A DNA stretch of 20,031 nt from Bremia lactucae (GCF_004359215.1 NC_090621.1:531458-551488), one strand, 5' to 3'; positions 8,010 to 18,063 are shown, numbered from the stretch's first letter. Notes: a model not told the origin generated them from the sequence alone. Program-made: numbers and translations.

Positions 8010-8657
8010 GTGTCAATTAATGCTGAAAGACAGGATAACATTTTAAAAATTGCTTCCATAACAAAATTGCAAATGAATTGTGACGAACTACTGAATGCAA
8101 TTTTTCGCTTTAAGCATAAAGCTCCAAATGACCTTCAAGACGAAACGGTCTGCCACGCATTAGCTGAAAAATTTGCTAAATTTGTTGCCAGTATAGAAGG
8201 AGTTAAGATACCAGAACACAAGCGCGGGCTAGTTGAGCCTCTTGTAGATGAACGGGTTGTACCGGCCTCTAGCTTCGCAATTCATGAAGTAGAAGTGCTA
8301 CAAGAGGCGTCTAAGCGCCTTACCGCCTCAACTAGTATGCACAAAAGAGGTGACATATGATATGATCCGTGGCTGCCGAAATATGGCTGCGCAGTGCAGC
8401 AAAGCCAAAAGAATGTGATGGAGGTCACACTTAAAGTTGTATTTATCGACGGTTGGAAGCGCGTACTCCAATTTTTGCCAAATGGCGAGTGCATGCACAG
8501 TGCTATTCCATCGAAACAGTCTGCTCATACTCTACAGTATTGTGTTGATCTAGACACGGATCTTGAAGCAAATTTCTCGACTGCATTCGATGTCGAGTTG
8601 CGTCGGGCACAAAGTAATCAAGGATTCGCGAGGAGTGCGGCGACAAACAGTTTGGGT
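8010..8657 (+). pseudogene. Pseudogene segment, single nonsense codon
   Basis: One frame runs from about 8010 to the inverted repeat at 8658, interrupted only by a TGA at 8358-8360 that lies in a small duplicated ATATGATATGAT context. Text includes A-S-S-F-A-I-H-E-V-E-V-L-Q, S-T-S-M-H-K-R-G-D-I and, after the stop, Y-D-P-W-L-P-K, IDGWKRVLQFLPNGECMHS, F-S-T-A-F-D-V-E-L-R-R-A-Q-S-N. No catalytic motif is recognised. Position and orientation fit the N-terminal half of the DUF3638 gene. Confidence 0.55.
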
Positions 8658-8764
8658 CATCAAAAGACACCGCAATTTATCGTTGCTGTTGTAAAATGCA
8701 CAGTCATCAACGATGCGACTGTGCATTTTACAACAGCAACGATAAATTGCGGTGTCTTTTGATG
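8658..8764. repeat. Perfect 48-bp inverted repeat with 11-nt loop
   Basis: The left arm 8658-8705 (starting CATCAAAAGACACCGC) and right arm 8717-8764 are exact reverse complements, checked base by base. The loop is ATCAACGATGC (8706-8716). It sits inside the pseudogene, whose sense frame enters the left arm and is ended by a stop in the right arm. The arms do not resemble the LTR hairpins. Confidence 0.95.
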
Positions 8765-8800
8765 TTGATAAAGGAAAGCTTTCCGAACATTGGTACGATT

Positions 8801-9329
8801 GGTGAGGTGACCTATGCTGCACAAGGAGGCACGACGGATGTGGGTCTCCATACTGGAGGAAGAGCGCGTGACACGTGCTGGGCACTGGTTCAAGAGGTTA
8901 TAGCTCGCAATCTTTGCTGCGGGCGGGGTCTATTTGATAAAGCCATGGTTGCTTTGAAGCTTTCGTTGCTACAGCAAGCAGTGCACCAGACAAAGACTGC
9001 TTTTCAGCAGCAACATTGTTCATATAGGAGACGGTTGTGCTCGTGTGGACGATCTCTTCTTTATGCTTCAGGATATTATTCAAGATACAGTCGATTTACT
9101 GGAATCCAAATATAAAGACTCAACTCTTCAAAGACACTTTGAGATACTACGTTTTGAAATTGACGCTTTCGTAGACGCTTTAAATCGACAGACTGCTGCC
9201 CTCAATATGTTGCCTGGTAAAGAGACATTATCGCAGCTTAATCTGGCCTGCAATTACAAAGTAGCATCGCCTAGGCGTGACAATATTTCTAATAGTAGTG
9301 AAAGTAGTGAGAAGCACGAGCTTGCATGA
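8801..9329 (+). pseudogene. Pseudogene segment
   Basis: Fragments in one frame read M-L-H-K-E-A-R-R-M-W-V-S-I-L-E-E-E-R (about 8814) and then, after stops, V-D-D-L-F-F-M-L-Q-D-I-I-Q-D-T-V-D-L-L-E to the TGA at 9327-9329 (start of the longest stretch 9045). The tail is Ser/Glu-rich. It is probably helical, and no known domain is recognised. A competing frame (8696-9115) is longer but looks less protein-like. Confidence 0.45.
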
Positions 9330-9650
9330 GATAATTTGGATGGGTGTTACTATGTGGATGTAAGGTCGTGCAAGTTGAAGGAGTTGCTTTAATGGAAGGA
9401 ATCCGTTGCATGTCCTGCCGCCTATAAATGTATCTTGTTACTTCGGACTTTTGAAGCGTTCATTTTTAAAAGCTCGCCTCGATTAAAAAGCAATCAGATT
9501 CGTGATACTGATTTGTACAATGTAGAGGATTTGCAAACCTTCGCAACGCAGTACCAAACGATTGCAAGTCAGTAACGTCAACTTCCACGAATGACATCTG
9601 TCTTAGACGTGGAGCAGCGCAGTCGCGAGATGCTGGTACTGTGGATCGCC
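9330..9650. other. Eroded gap between pseudogene segments
   Basis: No frame above about 70 codons and nothing recognisable. It probably represents decayed coding sequence of the same gene. Confidence 0.4.
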
Positions 9651-10240
9651 TTTTGTCTCGTACACCAGCAATGTGTGGATGAAGAACCACTATGTGCCAA
9701 CTATAACATTGCTAATAGAATGGCGAGACCTCAAGGTGGCAGTTCTTCGCGATGTAGCAGCCATTTCAGCACTTCAGCGTGTTGCCCGGTACATTCGTTG
9801 CTGGAACGAAAAAAACGAGAGGAAACCCACTTTTTCACTTGTCAAACCAAGATCCAACATTCGAATTTGGACGAAAGTATGGTTTACAAAGCACTTGCAT
9901 GATTGCAATCTATGATCGGAAAGTAAAACTTTGGAATTCTCATTTGAAGACGCAGTGGAATAGAATTGAGCAAAAAAAGCGTATTGCTGCCGAACTACGA
10001 GCAAATATCGCTCAACTCGAAAAGAATATGTCAAGAGAACAAAGGGAGCTTGCATATGTGATCGAAAGATGCGAAAAACTTGAGGAGTCATACGAGAGTA
10101 GCAATAGTAGGCAAATTTTTAATGAAATAACGGTGGTGAATCGTCTTAAAAGACGATTAAAGCAAGAAATATGGCAGACAAACAACACGATTAATCAAAA
10201 GAAAGAAGCCTTACGTAGAACACTTGTGGTTCCATCTTAA
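9651..10240 (+). pseudogene. Pseudogene segment with coiled coil
   Basis: Two frames join near 9840. The first contains L-I-E-W-R-D-L-K-V-A-V-L-R-D-V-A-A-I-S-A-L-Q-R-V-A-R-Y-I; the second contains F-E-F-G-R-K-Y, I-Y-D-R-K-V-K-L-W-N-S-H-L and a long Glu/Lys/Arg-rich heptad region (about 9950-10230), ending TAA. A coiled coil is visible by composition (E-L-R-A-N-I-A-Q-L-E-K-N and onward). The indel joining the two frames lies around 9800-9850. Confidence 0.55.
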
Positions 10241-10332
10241 TTGACTAGACCTCTTCCTCCAGCAAAATCTGATGCAATTCAAGTGATTTTTATGCTGACA
10301 ATGCCACGTATTATCGAAATTTTGGGTAGCTT

Positions 10333-11815
10333 ATGATTTACAGCACAGCGCCAGCAGAGACAACGGCAGAGGTTTTGGCGTTTCCAAACTTAAGCTCCAC
10401 GACATGGCGACAATTTTACGCCCAGTACACTACTGGTCGAGCACTTATTGCAACGAGCCGAATTTTTACGGCGAGTCCCGCTCCATTTTCACGTCCGAGT
10501 GTTTTGGGCCCCACATCAGTGGATGACTTGGTAAACCTTACGCAGTACAGCTCGCAGTGTGTTTGGAATCTACCCTTATATGGTACAGCTTTGACGTGAA
10601 AGGACTTGAATGGTAGGAAGATGAACCCATTTGCAACTGCAGAATAGAATGTGATCAAGAGCTTCACTGAAGAAATATCAAGAGAATTTTGTCACTATCA
10701 GTGGATGAATGCATGGCCTGGTGAAGTTGACACACGTGGAAATATGGTGTACCCGAACTCACACCAGCAGCCCGAAAAATAAAGATAAAGCTGCTTTTAT
10801 TTATGCAGTGTCAATTGGATCAAAGCAGTAAGCGAGGTTCTTCCAGCTCGACTAGAGAAATTGTATTCTCATTGGTACTGGCTGGAACAGAATTGTATTC
10901 TCTTTCGGCCGAGAGAGGCAGAATGTCGAAATGTTTTCTTTATTGCTACCTTTGACATGAATGCTTCGTTACATTGCTTCAAGGTGCCATTTAGCGACAT
11001 GCAGCGCCCATACATGGAAATCTTACAGCTTTGTGATTCATACGACCAATTTGTTGCGAAAAGTGAATCAAATATTTTCAAGACATTGACAAGATTCGAA
11101 GAAACACCTTTTGTGCATGCGCTAAAATCTTCCACGGGCGTGTTAAAGATTAAATTACCTCGCTTTAAGCTAACCTTTACCCTTAATGAAAGCTGCAACT
11201 TGAACCAATGGAGCATAAAGGGTATACACTTGCGACAGCACAACAGTTTGACGATTTTTGCCAAGATTTAGTTGGTATTTACTGTTAAAATTGCGGTCGA
11301 AATCCGATACCACCACTGCAATTGGCTGCTGTTTGTATTCGAGCAGGAACTAACGTACCAAGTAAACGATTGCGGATGACAGGAGCCGAGGCGGCAATTC
11401 AAATGTTAAGATCCTGTCGGTCGAGTCGCCCTTTTTCGACTTTTGAGAAAGATGCTTTGCTAGCAATTTATAGATTGAGCTATCGCGAACCAGCTGTTTA
11501 AATTGAAGCTGTGGTGTTGCTGCGAGAGGCTGCTCGCCTTGCATTCCTGTTTGGCCAAACACACGAGCTAAATATTGCGACGGCTGATATCGATGAAAAA
11601 TCAGAGTATGCGGACATGTGCATGCAGCGAATTCAACGGAACCCGTTGCGGTCGCAATTCCGAAAGAAGGACGAGATGTTTATGCTTGGAAAGGTGTCAC
11701 ATTTGTGTGTAGTACCGATCGCAGAGGCAGAATATGTGTCATGTGGTCCATTTCCAGTTGCTGAACATTTTGTCAAGTCATTTGAGGAGAGACTAATAGC
11801 TTCTGTGCAGTAACA
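10333..11815 (+). pseudogene. Pseudogene segments upstream of the P-loop core
   Basis: 10333-10599 ends in TGA, but the same frame continues with K-M-N-P-F-A-T-A-E, another stop, and S-F-T-E-E-I-S-R-E-F past 10645. A second stretch (10861-11271) contains H-W-Y-W-L-E-Q-N and FKVPFSDMQRPYMEILQLCD. A third (about 11295-11815) reads L-R-M-T-G-A-E-A-A-I-Q-M-L-R, FSTFEKDALLAIYRLSYREP, a TAA near 11500, then V-V-L-L-R-E-A-A-R-L-A-F-L-F-G-Q and ends TAA. The order and style fit the region before DUF3638 in long family members. At least three frame changes and three stops. Confidence 0.55.
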
Positions 11816-11835
11816 ACGATGTCTCGAAAGTTATA

Positions 11836-12925
11836 TTGCAACTGCCTTTGAACGCTAACACAGTCAACGCCAAGGGCAAAGAAATGCTTGACGAACTACA
11901 ACTCAGCTGGAAAACCTACCATTCTTATATTGAGCCTAAACTCGTTGCCTCCCCGGCTGTGTTGCATATGCCCTTTACAAAGTTACTAAAGGAGGTTTCT
12001 CTTTGCCGAGATAAGATGGAACAATACTTACATGAGACGTTTTTGAAAGCTACAAGTAGCAAGCGCGACCAAATGCTAATTCTTGGCAATTTTTTGCCGC
12101 AACTCACTTTGATCGACCTAATCCAATGTGCCTACGACGAAGAAGTATTGTTTTGTTTAGCACCTACATTAAGTGAGATGGCACGAAAGCAGTTTCGAAT
12201 GGGAGTAATTCGATTTATGGAGTTGTGCGTGCTCGAGAATAAAGTCGAGCGTCTTATTTGGAAAGCAAAGCGCAGCGAGCTGTCCAATGCTCAACTTATT
12301 GATGAATTGGTGAATGACCGACAGTGGCTGTCGACAGCATTTCCCTTCTGGCTGGCGTTTGAGGTGGAAGGAAGACTTCAAATCCGCCATGAACAATTTG
12401 TTATTGCTCAGCACCTCATTACTCAACCTGGATCCGTTTGCCAGTTAAAAATGGGGCGTGGTAAGACTCGAGTGATTTTGCCAATGCTTTTCTTGTGCTT
12501 CTCGCAAAGCCAGCGCTCTAAAGTTGTTCGAGCTCACTTTCTAAGTCCATTGTTAAGCGAAGCACGACACTTTATAAATCGTTACTTGTCGGCATCGAGC
12601 TTTCACCTAAATGTTTTTGAGCAACCATTCCACCGAAAAATTAAGCTGAACTATCGTCGACTACAGATCATATCTGACACTTTTCACGAATTGCAGCTCT
12701 GTGGCGGCATTCAGTTGGTGGCACCGGAACATCGGATGTCACTGGAGCTTAAACGCTTCGAGTTTGCGGATGATAGTACAGAAATTGTCGCGGCTCTAGA
12801 CACAACTCTTGACAATGACAAATTTATCGACATATTGGACGAGTGCGATGCGTTACTTCATCATAGATATCATTTAGTCTACGCAATTGGAACTCCAGTC
12901 CCGCTCTGTAACGGCATGGATAGCG
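11836..12925 (+). pseudogene. DUF3638 core with P-loop and DECD box (frame 1 part)
   Basis: An open frame of about 360 codons. V-C-Q-L-K-M-G-R-G-K-T-R-V-I-L-P-M places a Walker A-like MGRGKT at residues 206-211 (12451-12468). L-D-E-C-D-A-L-L-H-H-R-Y-H-L-V-Y-A-I-G places a DECD acidic box at residues 335-338 (12838-12849). These match the nucleotide-binding arrangement of DUF3638 proteins, which resembles superfamily 2 helicase motifs I and II. The frame is lost between about 12915 and 12925: protein text continues as W-I-A-E-A-L-L-R-V-V-A-N in the next frame, consistent with a single-base indel. Residues that would bind nucleotide are intact. Confidence 0.85.
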
Positions 12926-13852
12926 GAAGCTTTACTGCGTGTTGTCGCTAATCGATCGCTTCATTCTCGAGTCCGTAAAGTGCTTCAGGCCCCGCATGTT
13001 GCGTGTGTTGCCCCACTGTACTCGACGCGATATGGAGCATTTGATGGTACACGACTTCACACTGTTGTTGAGACCACGAAGACCCTTCGAGATGAGCTCA
13101 AACAGGCATTGATTCTGGATCTCATTGACAATGCGCCTTTTGAATACATGTGGTTGAACAATTTCGGAGCGTTTCACTTACGTAAGCCGCTTCTTCGGGC
13201 ATTGACTGATCCACATATGAGTTTGGAAGTTGCACTTGGTGCTAACATGGTGAAACTTGCTTCTTATACGAGTCTACTGCTTGCTTTGCGTGGTCTTGTA
13301 GCGTTTGGTGTGTTGGAGCACTGTCTAAAAAAAGGTTATCGCGTGAATTTTGGGCTTCCACTTGCTGGCGCAAGAGATAAGGAGATTGCCATCCCGTTCA
13401 GTGCTGCGGATGTACCTTCGGAGAGGTTTGAGTTTAGTCACCCTGATGTTTGCATTGTACTGACTGTGCTAGGTTATTATCATCGAGGGTTACAAGAGGA
13501 AGAAGTTCATAGCACATTTGAAATGCTGTTGCGTTTGGATATCTCGGAGCAGCAGCAAGTATATAACCATTGGTTTAAGAGTGTCGAGTCAAGTGTAGGT
13601 GACGATGCTCGCAAGGCATCGAATAATGTTCGCCACATCAGCCTTGCTGATATTGTACAGTTTGACTTACTAGTTAATACTTACAAGTACTGCATGGAAG
13701 CTATCAACTTTTATCTGAATACGTGCGTTTTTCCGAAAGATACACAGCAATATTCGAAACGTTTATCCCGACCAGCTTGGAATCTTGCAGCTGGAAAAAG
13801 AAATATTGGCTTTTCAGGTCCTATCGACAATCATCGTCTTCTCCCTTTGTGT
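12915..13852 (+). pseudogene. DUF3638 to DUF3645 connecting region (frame 2 part)
   Basis: Continues the protein after the indel near 12920. The frame is open to a TGA at 13856-13858 and includes F-E-Y-M-W-L-N-N-F-G-A-F-H-L-R-K-P-L-L-R, R-V-N-F-G-L-P-L-A-G-A-R-D-K-E-I-A-I-P-F and F-E-F-S-H-P-D-V-C-I-V-L-T-V-L-G-Y-Y. The end, N-I-G-F-S-G-P-I-D-N-H-R-L-L-P-L, runs into the next frame at S-V-T-Q-R-E-P-D-E-P, so a second indel lies around 13845-13852. The Pro- and Gly-containing IPF and GFSG stretches are typical family landmarks. Confidence 0.8.
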
Positions 13853-14508
13853 CCGTGACGCAGCGCGAGCCAGATGAGCCTGTATTACTTGGAACGAATG
13901 GACGAATGATTGACAAGATTCTACAAGTGACTCAAAGCTACGACAGTATTCATCCGAATCCAAAGCGTACAATCGTTCCATGGCAAAGCGTCCTATTATT
14001 TTCGATGGACAAGAAGGCTCAAGCGTTGATTGATACGGGAGCTCTATTGGCTGGTGTATTTAACCACAATGCTGCGAAGTATCTCCTCGAACAGAGTGAC
14101 TTTGCTTTTGCGGGTGTAACTTGTTTTGATAGCCGCATCGAGAAAAATTGCTGGATGATTGCAGAGAAGGCTCGACGCGTTGAGATGCCATTAAAGGAGT
14201 CGTCGATGCTAGAAAAAGATACGTTTGTCATTTTTGACAAAGCTCGCTCACGAGGGTCCGATATGAAATTGCTCACAGATGCTGCGGCAGTGCTGACCTT
14301 AGGCCCAAAACTCACAAAGGATAAATTGATGCAAGATGCGGGACGCATGCGACAGCTTGAATGTAACCAAAAACTATACATTGCTAGCTTTGATGAAGTA
14401 GCGCAGAGCATTTTTCAATTCAGCGGACTCCATAGCTCGACGTTAGTTTCTCCCGCTGACGTGCTCAATTGGGTCATTGATAACACGAAAGCAGAGGCTG
14501 TGCAACGG
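13845..14508 (+). pseudogene. DUF3645 segment with arginine-finger-like motif
   Basis: Frame 1 carries L-L-G-T-N-G-R-M-I-D-K-I-L, G-A-L-L-A-G-V, F-V-I-F-D-K-A-R-S-R-G-S-D, LTLGPKLTKDKLMQDAGRMR and Q. The R-G-S-D and Q-D-A-G-R-M-R-Q blocks (the latter at 14332-14355) parallel helicase motifs V and VI and are the hallmark of DUF3645. The protein frame is lost near 14501-14508, where text moves to frame 2 (N-G-L-L-E-W-G-G-N-G-L-H-F). Confidence 0.82.
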
Positions 14509-15520
14509 TTTACTGGAATGGGGTGGCAATGGCCTTCACTTTCAAAGAACTCAGCTTGATCAAGATTGCGAGTTTGTTGATGATGATTGGGCACTCGAAG
14601 TGTTGTATCGAGGGCAGCTCGAAGTTAATAAAATATCTGAAGTGATCCTGTCGAAGGCACAGCATTGTTTTGAAAAAAAAAAGTTGAGTGATGAACAGGT
14701 GAAACAAATTTGTAATCGAGGATTTCAGTATGGTCTTGATGATGAAGTGTACGTTTCTTCCTATACCGATGAATGTGAGCGTGAGCTCCAAGTCGAAGAA
14801 GAGGTGCAGCAACAGCGAGGAATCGAAATTTATACGTGTACTCCATCAAAAGAACAGCGATGGGTGTATAGTCGAATACTAGGGGTGCAATCAGTAAAGG
14901 GACTCGGTGGTGTCGTGGGTATAATTGAAATGACGCAGTTTGTACGACAATCAATCGATCTGGAAGAAATGGCCTCTTTGGATTGGGCTAGTGCACACAT
15001 TTACAAAACATTTAATTTCTTTGCTACAATTCAGACCCAAGATTTCTCTCGTCTGAACATGTATTTACGATTAATTGATGTCGTGTTGGTATTTAAAAAC
15101 GGCGATGTGCTGCTTGTATCGGAGTGTGAAGCTGACCATATTCTGGAGTTACTTTGGTCAACTCTGATTTCAGCCGCATGTAATTTCTGTTTCTTCAATC
15201 TTGCTTTTGCTCATGAAGGTCTCAGTCGTGTCGGTAAATTGGTAATGTATAAGGATCTTCACTTAGCAATGGGCTCGAGGCTTCATGCGTAGATACCTAA
15301 GCTGTCCATTATTGCGTGCGACGTATTCAATGAAGAGACAATGATGGTGAAAGGACAAGAAAAGATTATGGAGGTAGCGTGCCGATTATTAATTCGCCCG
15401 TTGGCTCAAAGAGAGTCGGTATTAAGTAATTTTGTCGCTTCGCGAAGCAACAGCTACAAATGGACAAGGTCGCTATTGCATGAGCTCTGCTGTCGCTTGG
15501 ATCTTGAGGATTGCAACTGA
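14502..15520 (+). pseudogene. C-terminal part of the DUF3638/DUF3645 gene with one nonsense codon
   Basis: Frame 2 reads on through C-E-F-V-D-D-D-W-A-L-E-V-L-Y, Y-T-D-E-C-E-R-E-L-Q-V-E-E-E-V-E-type acidic text, then E-Q-R-W-V-Y-S-R-I-L and L-L-V-S-E-C-E-A-D-H-I-L-E-L-L-W. A TAG at 15290-15292 is followed in the same frame by 75 more sensible codons (I-I-A-C-D-V-F-N-E-E-T, SVLSNFVASRSNSYKWTRS, L-H-E-L-C-C-R-L-D-L-E-D-C-N) to TGA at 15518-15520. I take that as the original stop. Confidence 0.75.
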
Positions 15521-15863
15521 GACCCGCAATTGAGTGCTTTTTATTGTAATTTTTTCTTTGGAAATAATTTAACAAAAAATGACCTTTTTTTACTTCTAAA
15601 CGTAATTTATTGAATAAGTTAAGCGTTTCGTCTAGGTTCCTTTCAATACGGTGGTAGGAGCCATTAATAAATTCTAAAGAAGAGATACCTGTTAAATGTT
15701 AACTAAAAACATCAACGTTTGGAGCTACTGGAGGCTTTTGCCGAAGCCGGAACGACCGGGCCGATAATTATATTTTGCCGCATTCTTGCTACAAAACTTT
15801 GTTGAACTTTATGGCGGGTCACCATCGCTCTTCTAGAATTGTATTCTGCTTTGATATGGGTCT
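15521..15863. other. Non-coding stretch downstream of the pseudogene
   Basis: No ORF, repeat family or RNA gene recognised. Early T-rich runs could be the old 3' UTR. Confidence 0.5.
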
Positions 15864-16160
15864 TGTGTAACGGGCACCTTTCACGAGTACTGATCAGTAC
15901 TAGTTACCCTTGTACTGATTACAGTGTATATTTTGTGCCTCGAAATTTCACTTGCACAAAGGTACAGAGGAAGGTTTCGCCTTTTTCACCAAGTCGCAAT
16001 CAATTTTAAACATGGAGCTGCACCTGATAATCGCATCCGGATGTATTTATTTCGGAAGGAAGACTTACATTGAACTGCGGTTTGCTGAAAGGTCGGTGAC
16101 TCCTATAAGTGGAACTGTTGCTGCAAGTATATGTTTCTTGCAGATCTGTGTAACGGGCAC
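15864..16160. repeat. Repeat-like segment bounded by 14-bp direct repeats
   Basis: TGTGTAACGGGCAC occurs at 15864-15877 and again at 16147-16160, one base before the LTR of element D. The repeat resembles the LTR edge TGTAACGGGG. The interior (about 270 bp) has a perfect 16-bp palindrome AGTACTGATCAGTACT at 15886-15901 and no convincing gene. It may be a short LTR, a relic of another Gypsy family, or a small non-autonomous element. Confidence 0.5.
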
Positions 16161-16161
16161 T

Positions 16162-16615
16162 TGTAACGGGGTGTATCGTTAAAACATGAAATTAACACTT
16201 AAAGATTTTTAAATAATATATTATCTAAAAGGTAGATAATTTTTGGAGGATATTACTTTATATAGTAATATCCTGAATTCTTATCCATAAATAGGTATAG
16301 GCCATTATATCTATTTATTCCGCAGACTAATCAGCTGTAGAAGTAATCAAAGAGAGTTACAAGATAAGATAGAGATAAGAATTCATTTACATGTTTAGTA
16401 TTAGGTTATAGTTAAGTCAGCATTTACAAAGATAGATTAAGAGACACTTAACTATATCAATACAGTTTTCATTGTACCCTCTTAAGTTAACTTGTCTTAA
16501 GGGAAGTCTTCCTCTGCACGTACAGTGTACGTCACCTAACGAAAGGCACCACTCACACTGAAGCAGTGTGAAGTGGGCTTGTACTGAACAGTACAAGTCG
16601 TAGTGCCCCGTCACA
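16162..16615 (+). repeat. Element D 5' LTR
   Basis: 454 bp from TGTAACGGGGTG to GCCCCGTCACA. It matches the reverse complement of 3061-3507 and 5722-6166 along its whole length, including the hairpin made of CTTGTACTG and CAGTACAAG near its 3' end. Confidence 0.9.
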
Positions 16616-16617
16616 CC

Positions 16618-16627
16618 TGGTAGCACT
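16618..16627 (+). promoter_or_regulatory. Element D primer-binding site
   Basis: TGGTAGCACT begins two bases after the LTR, identical in sequence and spacing to the site of element A (2559-2568, minus strand). It presumably pairs with a tRNA 3' end to start minus-strand cDNA. Confidence 0.7.
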
Positions 16628-16665
16628 TTGTAGTCCGTCCAAGGACCACATTTCCCACATTAAAC

Positions 16666-18063
16666 ATGGACATGTTAGATGGTAGTGGGAATACGCATCA
16701 CGTTTCCCCTGAAAGCTACTCCTTCCTAAGTGATGTAGAAAGGAGTGCGGTTGAACGAATGAGTTCGACCGTAGGAAACGATGCAATCCTGGCATTACTG
16801 TCCAACTTAGACAGAGATGCCCTCCATTCAACTATCGCCAAGTTCATACAACATGAACTTGACGAGATGAAGGAAAAAGTAGCCTTGCTGAATCAGCAAG
16901 GCTCTCAACAGGCGGAACTGTTGAGATTACAACAGGTACAGACCCCTGTACCTGGGATGACGCAAACGCGTCGTCCCGAAACTNNNNNNNNNNNNNNNNN
17001 NNNNNNNNNNNNNNNNNNNNNNNNNNNNNNNNNNNNNNNNNNNNNNNNNNNNNNNNNNNNNNNNNNNNNNNNNNNNNNNNNNNNNNNNNNNNNNNNNNNN
17101 NNNNNNNNNNNNNNNNNNNNNNNNNNNNNNNNNNNNNNNNNNNNNNNNNNNNNNNNNNNNNNNNNNNNNNNNNNNNNNNNNNNNNNNNNNNNNNNNNNNN
17201 NNNNNNNNNNNNNNNNNNNNNNNNNNNNNNNNNNNNNNNNNNNNNNNNNNNNNNNNNNNNNNNNNNNNNNNNNNNNNNNNNNNNNNNNNNNNNNNNNNNN
17301 NNNNNNNNNATGGTTCGTCGAGTTGAACGATGCCATAACGGCTCGTCATATCGTCCACGAGCTAATGCAAGTTGCATATCCTCAGTCACATTTGGCAGGT
17401 CGTGCCAAAACTTTGGCACTAGGCCTTAAGGTGCGCGACCCATTGGTCTTTGGGTCGCTAGAAGCTTTTAAAGCCCGGCTTAAATAGACGTTTGAACCGT
17501 CTCGAGCTGAGTTCAGAGCTCGTTCAGAGCTTTTGAAACTCATGCAAGTGAAGCGTGATGTTCACGCATATGTTCAGCACATATGACTCGTAGCGAGTTG
17601 TATCACAAATAACCCAGTCCATGAACACACGTTGATTACGGTGTTCATGCAAGGTCTTACGGATGGTCCCGTAGAGATCCACCTGTTTCGCCTGGAACTG
17701 GATACGCTTGAAGAAGCAATATCCGTAGCGGAACAGGAGGACTTCAGCTTGAGATAGGCGCAAGCTAGTCCGTCATCGTATCGTCCTCCAAGACGGCACG
17801 AGCTTGGAGGTCCAGAACCTATGGACATCTCATATTTCGAAAGCGAGAAATCTCGCTTTTCGAACAACAAATGATTGCAGAAATGCAATCGCTGTCAAAA
17901 GTTAGGACACTATGCTCATGAGTGTAGTGCCCCACGCCCAGTACCGAGAGCTACTAAACGTTGTTATGGACCGAATGCCGTAAAGGGTAACGGTCGCGGA
18001 TCCGACGTTGTTGGAAATCGCAACAGCGAGACGGACCGCCATAAAACGGTCGGGGGTCAGTAG
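16666..18063 (+). pseudogene. Element D: Gag, one frame with nonsense codons and an assembly gap
   Basis: ATG at 16666 opens a frame that can be followed to 18063 without a frame change. It carries 106 codons before the N-gap (heptad-like, Glu/Gln/Leu-rich), then capsid text (W-F-V-E-L-N-D-A-I, AYPQSHLAGRAKTLALGLKV, F-G-S-L-E-A-F-K-A-R-L-K), R-S-E-L-L-K-L-M-Q-V-K-R-D-V-H-A-Y, VFMQGLTDGPVEIHLFRLEL, and a knuckle C-N-R-C-Q-K-L-G-H-Y-A-H-E-C (C-X2-C-X4-H-X4-C, 17884-17925). Stops: TAG 17485, TGA 17584, TAG 17755, TGA 17872, TAG 18061 (perhaps the natural end). Several look like C-to-T changes at Arg or Gln codons. Gag would form the particle and bind RNA. Confidence 0.88.
16984..17309. other. 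Assembly gap (326 N) inside element D gag
   Basis: An unbroken run of 326 unknown bases. The reading frame before and after it agrees if the length is exact. Nothing can be said about its content. Confidence 1.

Larger units (their letters stand above)
6841..15520 (+). pseudogene. Very large DUF3638/DUF3645 family gene, broken by stops, frameshifts and an inverted repeat
   Basis: A colinear series of plus-strand reading-frame fragments spans about 8.7 kb (about 2,900 codons), consistent with the very long proteins of this family. The conserved core (11836-14510) has a P-loop MGRGKT, a DECD box and Q-D-A-G-R-M-R-Q, in the order seen in DUF3638 (PF12340) and DUF3645 (PF12359) proteins. Database entries of this type are often labelled ubiquitinyl hydrolase or helicase-like, but the biochemical role is not settled. 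The 5' part is much more eroded than the 3' part, which needs only about three single-base corrections and one nonsense codon between 11836 and 15520. Stop at 15518-15520. The true start is not identifiable. Residual intron sequence or assembly errors could explain some breaks, so pseudogene status is likely but not proven. Confidence 0.8.

Noticed and set aside
8550..8893. Minus-strand ORFs over the 48-bp inverted repeat
   Set aside because: They mirror the plus-strand frame through the palindrome and have no independent protein-like features.
15952..16182. 76-codon ORF upstream of the element D LTR
   Set aside because: It runs across the boundary of the repeat segment into the LTR, and its composition shows no domain.
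16666..17487. ORFs spanning the N-run on both strands
   Set aside because: Minus-strand frames across the gap exist only because unknown bases cannot make stops. Only the plus frame has Gag residues on both sides.
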